The notes below the pieces were generated by a model, which was not told the DNA's origin, ran no database searches, and was given only the letters and a program-made list of their open reading frames with translations. From contig NZ_JARHTP010000012.1 in assembly GCF_029223485.1 (NCBI RefSeq), forward strand, positions 293,350-357,349: DNA of 64,000 bases, in the 5' to 3' direction. The DNA comes from Streptomyces coacervatus. GTDB taxonomy: Bacteria > Actinomycetota > Actinomycetes > Streptomycetales > Streptomycetaceae. Below, piece after piece: positions 54,318-63,300 of the stretch (the first letter of the stretch is position 1; the number at the start of each line of letters is the position of its first letter). A program made the translations under genes and the position numbers.

Positions 54318-57300
54318 TCAGGAGCGTCCGAATTCGTTGTTGATGATGTCGAAGATGTCGTCGACCGACGCCGATTCCAGGTCGTTGCCGTCGTCGTCAC
54401 CGGCGGTCGCGCTGTCGGTCTCGTTCCACTTGCGCAGCAGTTTCTCCAGGCGAGCGGTGACGTTCGCGCGTTCCGCGCTGTCCGCCGCGACGGACGACAG
54501 GATGAACTCCAGTCGGTCGATCTCGGCGACTGCGGGGAGCGCCGGTGCGCTCTGCTCGCCGAGGAGCTCGGCTCGCAGGTGTCCGGCGACCGCGGCCGGC
54601 GTCGGGTGGTCGAAGACCAGGCTCGCGGGCAGCCTGAGCCCGCTCGCGGTCCCGAGACGGTTGCGCAGTTCGACGGCGGTGAGCGAGTCGAAACCGAGCT
54701 CCTTGAAGGCGCGCCCTGCTTCCACGGCGGTGCTGCCGCTGTGCCCCAGCACCGCCGCGACGTGCGTGCGTACCAGGTCCAGCAGCATGTCCTCCGCCTC
54801 GGCGCCGGACAGCGCGGACAGCCGCTGCCGCAGCGACTCGGCGTCCTGCGCCGCGCCGTCGCCCCCGCGTTCGGCCCCGGTGCCGGTGTCCGCCTCGGCG
54901 AGCACGCGGCGTACCTCGGGCAGGTCGGCGATGAGGGGACGCGGCCGTGCGGCGGTGAACGCGGGTACGAAGCGCTCCCAGTCGACGTCGGCGACCGTCA
55001 CCGTCGTCTCGGCACGATCCAACGCTCCCTGCAGAGCGCTGATCGACCGCTGTACCGGCAGCACCGGCAGCCCACGGCGGCGCAGCTGCTCGGCCGCCTC
55101 GTCGTCGGCCACCAGGCCGCCGTCGGCCCAGGGGCCCCAGGCGATGGCGGTGGCCGCCAGTCCGCGCGCCCTGCGCTGTTCGGCGAGTGCGTCGAGGAAG
55201 GCGTTGGCCGCCGCATAGGCGCCCTGGCCGCCGCTGCCCCACACACCGGCGATCGACGAGAACAGCACGAAAGCGTCCAGTGGTGCGTCGGCGAACAACG
55301 CGTCGAGGTGCGCCGCACCCGTCACCTTGGCGGCCATCACCTCGGCGATGTCGCCGGGACCCGTCTGCGCGAGCGGCGCGTACTGGCCGGCGCCCGCGGT
55401 GTGCACGACGGCAGTCACGCGGGGCACTCCTGCCAGCAGCCCCTCAAGTGCGTCCCGGTCGGTGACGTCGCACGCGGCGACCGTCACCTGGACGCCCATC
55501 CCGGTCAACTCGGCGGTCAGCGCCTCGGCTCCGGGTGCCTCGGGTCCGCGTCGGCTGGTGAGCACCAGGTGCTCGGCGCCGTTGCCGGCGAGCCACCGGG
55601 CCACGTGGGCACCGAGCGCCCCCGTGCCTCCGGTCACCAGGACCGTGCCCCGAGGCTTCCATGCGCCGGCGGCGGGGACCTGCGTGTCCTTCTCCGACGC
55701 GTGGGCCAGGCGGCGTACCAGAACTCCCGGTGTCCGCAGCGCGAGCTGGTCCTCGTCGCCGGCTCCGGCCAGGACAGCGACCAGGCGCGCGGCGGCGCGC
55801 TCGTCGAGGGTCTCGGGCAGGTCGACCAGACCGCCCCACCGCTCGGGGTGTTCCAGTGCCACTACCCGGCCCAGCCCCCACACCTGCGCCTGTGCGGCGC
55901 TGCGCGGCCGGTCCGACGTCGAGGTGCCCACCGCTCCCTCGGTGACACACCACAGCGGAGCGTCGACGCCGGCCTCCCCGAGCGCCCGCACCAGGTCTCC
56001 GGTGCGCAGCACTCCCCGGGAGACCGCCGCGTACCGCGGATGCGACCGCTCGTCCAGCGCCAGCAGCGAGAGGACACCCTGTGGCGTCTCGCCGCCCAGC
56101 TCGGCGCGCAGGCGCTCGGCAAGGAGGGCGGACTCCGTGCGGGTGTCGACTCCGGTGCCGGTGTCCGTGCTGGTGTCCGCGTCGGTACCGGTGTCCGTGT
56201 CGGTGAGCGTGATCCGGCGTACGGTGACGCCCGCCGAGCGCAACGCGTCGACGACCTCACGCACGCGGGCGTCGTCCGCCCCGGTGGCGGGCACCACGGT
56301 CAGCCAGGTGCCCGTCATCCGCGCCGCGTCCGGCTCGGCCAGCGGCTTCCAGACCACCCTGTAGCGCCAGCCGTCCACGGTGGACTGCTCCTGCCGCTGC
56401 CGGCGCCACGCCGACAGTGCCGGCAGTACGTCGCTCAGCGGCTGGTTCGCGTCGATCGCCAACTCGGCGGTGAGCGCGGTCAGGTCCGCGTTGTCGACGG
56501 CCTCCCAGAAACGGGACTCGTCCGAGTGGTCCGGAGCATCGCCGCCCGGCTCCGCCGCGGCGTGCACGGCGTCGTCGAGCCAGTACCGCCGACGCTGGAA
56601 GGGGTAGGTGGGCAGGTCGACGCGGCGGGCGCCGGTGCCGGTGTAGTAGGCCTGCCAGTCGATGACGATGCCTCGGGTGTGCGCCGCGGCGAGCGCCGCG
56701 GCGAGGGTGTCGACCTCCTGACGGCCCGCGCGGAGCGCGGGGAGGAAGGCATGGTCGTCGCCGGTGACGCACTCCTGCGCCAGCGCGGACAGGACCCCGT
56801 CCGGTCCGAGCTCGATGAACGTGGTCACATCCTGCGCTTCGAGGGCACGGATGCCGTCGTGGAAGCGCACGGCCTCACGGACGTGGCGCACCCAGAAGTC
56901 GGCCGTGCCGATCTCCTCGGCGGCCGCGACGGCGCCGGTGAGGTTGGAGACGACCGGGATCCGCGGGGCCTCGTACGACAGGCCCTCCACGACCTTGCGG
57001 AAGTCGGCCAGCATGCCGTCCATGTGCGGGGAGTGGAAGGCGTGACTGACCGTCAGGCGCTTCGTCTTACGGCCCTGCTCCTCGAAGCGGGCCGCGATCC
57101 GCAGTACGACGTCCTCGTCACCGGAGACCACCACCGAGGTGGGACCGTTGACCGCGGCGATGCTCGCGACGTCCGTCAGGTACGGGATGACCTCGTCCTC
57201 GGCCGCCTGCACCGCCACCATCGCCCCACCGGCTGGCAGCTCCTGCATCAGCCGGCCACGCGCGGCGACCAGCGTGCAGGCGTCCTCCAGCGAGAACACA

Positions 57301-60300
57301 CCCGCACAATGCGCCGCCGCGATCTCACCGATCGAGTGACCGGAGACGAAGTCCGGCTTGACGCCCCACGATTCGAGGAGCCGGAACAGCGCCACCTCCA
57401 CCGCGAACAACGCGGGCTGCGTGTACGACGTCCGGCCGAGCAGTTCCTCGTCCTCGCCGAACATCACCTCACGCAGCGGCCGTTCGAGGTGGGCATCCAG
57501 GTGGGCGCACACCGCGTCCAGCGCATCCGCGAACACCGGATAGGCGTCGTACAGCTCCCGGCCCATCCCCGGCCGCTGGCTGCCCTGACCGGTGAAGAGC
57601 AGCGCCGTGCGACCGTCGCCTGCCGCGCCCCGGAGCACCTGCGGGCCCGGCTCCCCCGCCGCCAGCGCGGCGAGCCCCTCCAGCAGGACCTCCCGGTCAC
57701 CGCCGACGACGGCAGCGCGCAGTTCCAGAGCCGCTCGTGACGTCGCCAGCGAATAGGCGACATCGACCGGCCGTATCTCCGCGCCCGTAGCGAGCCGTAC
57801 CCGCATACGCTCGGCCTGCGCCCGCAGCGCGTCCTCGGACTTGGCGGACAGCACCCAGGTCTGGACGGCGGGCGGTGTCGCCGGTGCCGTCACCTCGGTG
57901 GTGTGGCCGGCGGGGGCCTCTTCGAGGATGGTGTGGGCGTTGGTGCCGCTGAAACCGAAGGAGGAGATCGCCGCCCGGCGGGGGCGGCCGGTCTCCGGCC
58001 ACTCCCGCGCCTCGGTCAGCAGCTCGACCGCACCCGCGGACCAGCCCACGTGCGGCGTCGGCTCGTCCACGTGCAGGGTCTGCGGCAGCACACCGTGCCG
58101 CATCGCCAACACCATCTTGATGATGCCCGCGACACCGGCCGCCGCCTGCGTGTGACCGATGTTCGACTTGATCGAGCCCAGCCACAACGGCCGGTCCCCG
58201 GCACGCTCCTGCCCGTAGGTGGCGATCAGCGCCTGCGCCTCGATCGGGTCACCCAGCGTGGTGCCGGTGCCGTGTGCCTCCACCGCGTCGACGTCCGACG
58301 CCGACAACTGGGCGTGGGCGAGGGCCTGGCGGATGACGCGCTGCTGCGAGGGACCGTTGGGGGCGGTCAAGCCGTTGCTCGCGCCGTCCTGGTTCACCGC
58401 CGAGCCGCGGACCACCGCCAGCACGGGGTGGCCGTTGCGGCGGGCGTCGGAGAGCCGCTCCACCAGGAGCATGCCCACACCCTCGCCCCAGCCGGTGCCG
58501 TCCGCACCCGCCGCGAACGCCTTCACCCGGCCGTCGGCAGCAAGACCACGCTGCCGGCTGAACTCGATGAACGCGCCCGGCGAGGACATCACCGTGACAC
58601 CACCGGCCAACGCCAGATCGCACTCACCACTGCGCAGCGCCTGGGCGGCCAGGTGCAGGGCGACCAGCGAGGACGAGCAGGCCGTGTCCACCGTCATCGC
58701 GGGGCCTTCGAGGCCGAAGACGTAGGCGAGCCGTCCGGAGACCACGCTCGCCGCGTTGCCCGTGCCCAGATATCCCTCAATGCCGTCCGGCAGGGTCTGC
58801 GCGAACGAGTCGTAGTCCTGGCCGTTGGTGCCCACGAACACGCCGGCCTGGCTGCCACGGGCGGCCGCCGGGTCGATCCCGGCCCGTTCGAACACCTCCC
58901 AGGTGGTCTCCAGCAGCAGCCGCTGCTGCGGGTCCATGGCGAGCGCCTCACGCGGCGAGATCCCGAAGAACGCCGGGTCGAACTCGGCGACGTCGTAGAG
59001 GAATCCGCCCTCGCGTGTGTAGCACGTGCCCTGCTGGTCCGGGTCGGGGCTGTAGAGGCGCTCGAGGTCCCAGCCGCGGTCGTGCGGGAACTCGGCGATC
59101 GCGTCCCCGCCGTTGGCCAGCAACTGCCACAGGTCTTCCGGCGACCGTACGCCGCCGGGGAAGCGGCAGGTCATCGCGACGATGGCGATCGGATCGTCCG
59201 CCACCTCGGCCGCCCGCGACACCGGGCCGTCGACCGCCGCCCCGGTTCCCAGCAGTTCGGTCCGGAGGTGGTCGGCCAGCGCGGACGCCGACGGATGGTC
59301 GAAGACGAGCGTGGCGGGCAGGTCGACACCGGTCGCCGCGCCGAGCCGATTGCGCAGCTCCACCGCGGTCAGCGAGTCGAATCCGAGCTCCTTGAAGGCG
59401 CGTTCCGCCCCGATCGCCGCGGAGCCGCTGTGCCCGAGCACCGCGGCCACATGGATGCGGACCAGGTCGAGGACCGTGCGCTCCTGCTCGGCGCGGGACA
59501 TCGCGGCGAGCCGTTCCGCGAGCGGAGCTCCCGCGCTGCTTCCGGCACTCCCTGCGGCGAGGCCGTCCGTATTGTCGAGGACCCTGCGCACTTCAGGCAG
59601 ATCGCCGATGAACGGACTGGGCCGCACCGCCACCAGGCCGGGCGTCAGCCGCTCCCAGTCGAAGTCGGCCACGGTCAGCACGGCCTCGCCGGAGTCGACA
59701 GCCTGGCGCAGCGCGCGGATGGCCGGGTCGACGGCCATCGGCGGTACGCCACCGCGGCGCATCCGCTCTGCCATGTCGTCGTCGGCGGCCATGCCCGCGG
59801 CCCAGGCGCCCCAGGCGATGGAGGTGGCGGGAAGGCCGTCCGTCCGGCGCTGCTGAGCGAGCGCGTCCAAGTAGGCGTTCGCGGCGGCGTAGTTGGCCTG
59901 TCCGCTGCTGCCCAGCGTGCCGCTGATCGACGAGAAGAGTACGAACGCCGACAGGTCCAGATCACGGGTCAGCTCGTGCAGATGGCGTGCCGAGTCGGCC
60001 TTGGCCTGCCACACGCGCTCGAACCGCTCCGGGGTCAGCCCATCCAGCACGCCGTCATCGAGCACACCCGCGGTGTGGATCACCGCTGTCAGCTCGGAGC
60101 GCAGCGGCTCCAGCAGCCGTGCCAGCGCCTCACGGTCCGCCACGTCACAGGCGGCGATGGTCACCCGGGCACCCGCCGCAACCAGCTCCGCCTCCAGCTC
60201 GGCCGCACCCGGCGCCTGCGCACCCCGCCGACTGGTCAGGACGAGGTGCCCGGCTCCGTTGCCTGCCAGCCAGCGGGCGACCTCGGCGCCGAGCGCGCCC

Positions 60301-63300
60301 GTACCGCCGGTGACCAGGACGGCACCCTTCGGCGTCCATGCGCCGTCCTCCGGAACGGCCTCGCTCTGCGCCGGACGCTCCAGCCGACGCGCGAAGATCC
60401 CGGACGCACGTACCGCGACCTGATCCTCGCCGCCCACACCGGCCAGCACATCCGCAAACCGCCCCCACGCACGCTCATCCACCACACCCTGCGGCAGATC
60501 CACCAGACCGCCCCAGCGCGCCGGAACCTCCAGCGCCGCGACCCGGCCCAGACCCCACACACCGGCCTGCACCGCACTGCCCAACCGGTCCGAACGACCC
60601 GTCGACACGGCACCCTGCGTCACACACCACAACGGCGCATCAATGCCCGCATCACCCAACGCCTGCACCAACACGGCAGACACCGACACACCAGCGGTCT
60701 CGTCCAACGCCAGCAAAGAGAGCACTCCGGAAGCACCGGCCTCCGCGGGCACCGCCGACCGGAGCACCTCGGCAACCTCATGCCGCTCCAGCCCCGCCGG
60801 CAACGTCACGGTGCACACGTCAACACCCCGGGAGGACAGCACCGCCGCAACGGCCCCGGCCAGACCCGCGTCCACGCCCTCTTCCGGTACGACCACCAGC
60901 CACGTACCGGACACGACACCAGCCGCACGCCCGGCCACCGGCTTCCACACCACCCGGTAACGCCAGCCGTCCACCACCGACCGCTCACGCACCTGCCGAC
61001 GCCACGCCGACAACGCCGGCAGTACGGCTTCCAGCGCGTCGCCGTCGGCCGCAGGCATGTCGAGAGCCTCGGCAAGTGATGCGAGATCCTCGCGTTCCAC
61101 TGCTTCCCAGAAACGCGCGTCCACCGAGTCGGCTTCGGCAGCACTCCGGCCGGCAGCGGGAACAGCGGGGATCTCCAGCCAGTAACGCTCCCGCTGGAAG
61201 GCGTAGGTGGGCAGGTCGGCCCGACGTGCACCGGTACCCGCGAAGTGCGTCTGCCAGTCGATCTCGACGCCTCGGACGTGGGCCTGGGCCAGGGCCGTGG
61301 TGAGGCTCGTCGCCTCGGGACGGTTCCTGCGCAGCACGGGGATGAACGTGTGGCCGTCCCCGGTGACGCAGTCCTGCGCCATCGCCGAGAGGACACCGTC
61401 CGGGCCGAGCTCGATGAACGTGGTGACGTTCTGCGCTTCGAGCGTACGGATGCCGTCGTGGAAACGGACGGCTTCGCGGACGTGACGGACCCAGAAGTCG
61501 GGGCTGGAGAGCTCGTCCGGGGTTGCGAGGGTGCCAGTGAGGTTGGAGACAACCGGGATGCGCGGGGCCTCGTACGACAAGCCCTCGACAACCTCGCGGA
61601 AGGCCTCCAGCATCCCGTCCATGTGCGGCGAGTGGAACGCGTGACTGACCGTCAGACGCTTCGTCTTCCGGCCCTGCTCCTCGAAGGCAGCAGCAATGCC
61701 GAGTACGGCGTCCTCGTCACCGGAGACCACCACCGAGGTGGGACCGTTGACGGCCGCAATGCTCACAGCGTCCGTCAGGTACGGGATGACCTCGTCCTCG
61801 GCGGCCTCGACGGCCACCATCGCACCACCGGCGGGTAGCTCCTGCATCAACCGGCCACGCGCGGCGACCAGCGTGCAGGCGTCCGCAAGTGAGAGCACAC
61901 CCGCGCAGTGCGCGGCCGCGATCTCACCGATCGAGTGACCGGAGACGAAGTCCGGCCGCACGCCCCACGATTCCAGCAGCCGGAACAGCGCCACCTCGAC
62001 GGCGAACAACGCGGGCTGCGTATACGCGGTCTGGTCGATCAGCTCGGCATCATCTCCGAACAGGGCGTCAGCCAGCAGAAGTTGGAAGTGCCCGCAGATC
62101 TCGTCCAGTGACCGAGCGAAGGCCGGATAGGCCTCGTACAGCTCCCCGCCCATTCCCAGCCGCTGGCTGCCCTGACCGGTGAACAGGAAGCCGAGCTTCC
62201 CTCCGGTCGTAGAGCCCTTGACCACGCCGACGGGCGATTCCCCGCTCGCCAGAGCGCCCAGCTGCTGCAGGAACTCATCGCGGTTGCCGGCGATCAGAAC
62301 CGCCCGCTCCTCGAAGGCGGCTCGGCCGATCGCCAGCGAATAGCCGACATCGGTGAGCCGTATGTCGGAGTTGTCTTCCACATGATTACGCAGCCGCTCC
62401 GCCTGGGCGTGCAGTGCTTCGGCGCTCTTGGCGGACAGCATCCAAGGCACGACAGTCGGAGTCTTCGGAGCGTTGTCACCGCCCTCGACCTGCACCAGCT
62501 CATCCTCGAAAGCCGGTGCCTGTTCGATGATGGTGTGGGCGTTGGTGCCGCTGATGCCGAAGGACGACACACCGGCGCGGCGCGGGCGGCCGGTCTGCGG
62601 CCAGTCCCGGGCCTCGGTCAGCAGCTCGACCGCGCCCGCCGACCATTCGACGTGCGGCGTCGGCTCGTCGACGTGGAGGGTCTGCGGCAGCGTGCCGTGC
62701 CGCATCGCCATCACCATCTTGATGATCCCGGCGACACCGGCCGCGGCCTGCGTGTGACCGATGTTCGACTTGATCGAGCCCAGCCACAGCGGCGCGTCCT
62801 GGGCACGCTCCTGGCCGTAGGTGGCCAGCAGGGCCTGCGCCTCGATCGGGTCACCCAGCCGGGTGCCCGTGCCGTGCGCCTCCACCGCATCCACGTCCGA
62901 CGTGCTCAGGCCGGCCGACGCCAGCGCCTGCCGGATCACCCGCTGCTGCGAGGGCCCGTTGGGAGCGGTCAGGCCATTGCTCGCACCGTCCTGGTTGACC
63001 GCCGAGCCGCGCACCACCGCCAGCACGGGATGGCCGTTCTTACGGGCATCCGACAGCCGCTCCACCAGCAGCATGCCCGCACCCTCACCCCAGCCGGTGC
63101 CGTCCGCACCCGCCGCGAACGCCTTGCACCGGCCGTCGGGGGCCAGCCCACGCTGCCGGCTGAAGTCCACGAACGTCTCCGGCGTGGCCATCACCGCCAC
63201 ACCACCGGCCAACGCCAGATCACACTCACCACTGCGCAACGCCTGAGCCGCCAGATGCAGGGCAACGAGCGAGGAGGAGCAGGCCGTGTCCACCGTCACC

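Larger units (their letters stand above)
54540..59195 (-). other. Module W2: KS-AT-KR-ACP (malonyl, A-type KR)
   Basis: Approximate domain spans: KS 57900-59195, AT 56620-57600, KR 55100-56370, ACP 54600-54790. The KR lacks LDD (it reads HTAGAGQYAP) and has Trp eight residues before the catalytic Tyr (SIAGVWGSGGQGAY), the A-type signature. There is no His three residues before Tyr, so A1 is most likely, giving an L-configured hydroxyl. The KS reads MTCRFPGG at its start where its neighbours have MSCRFPGG. Confidence 0.88.
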
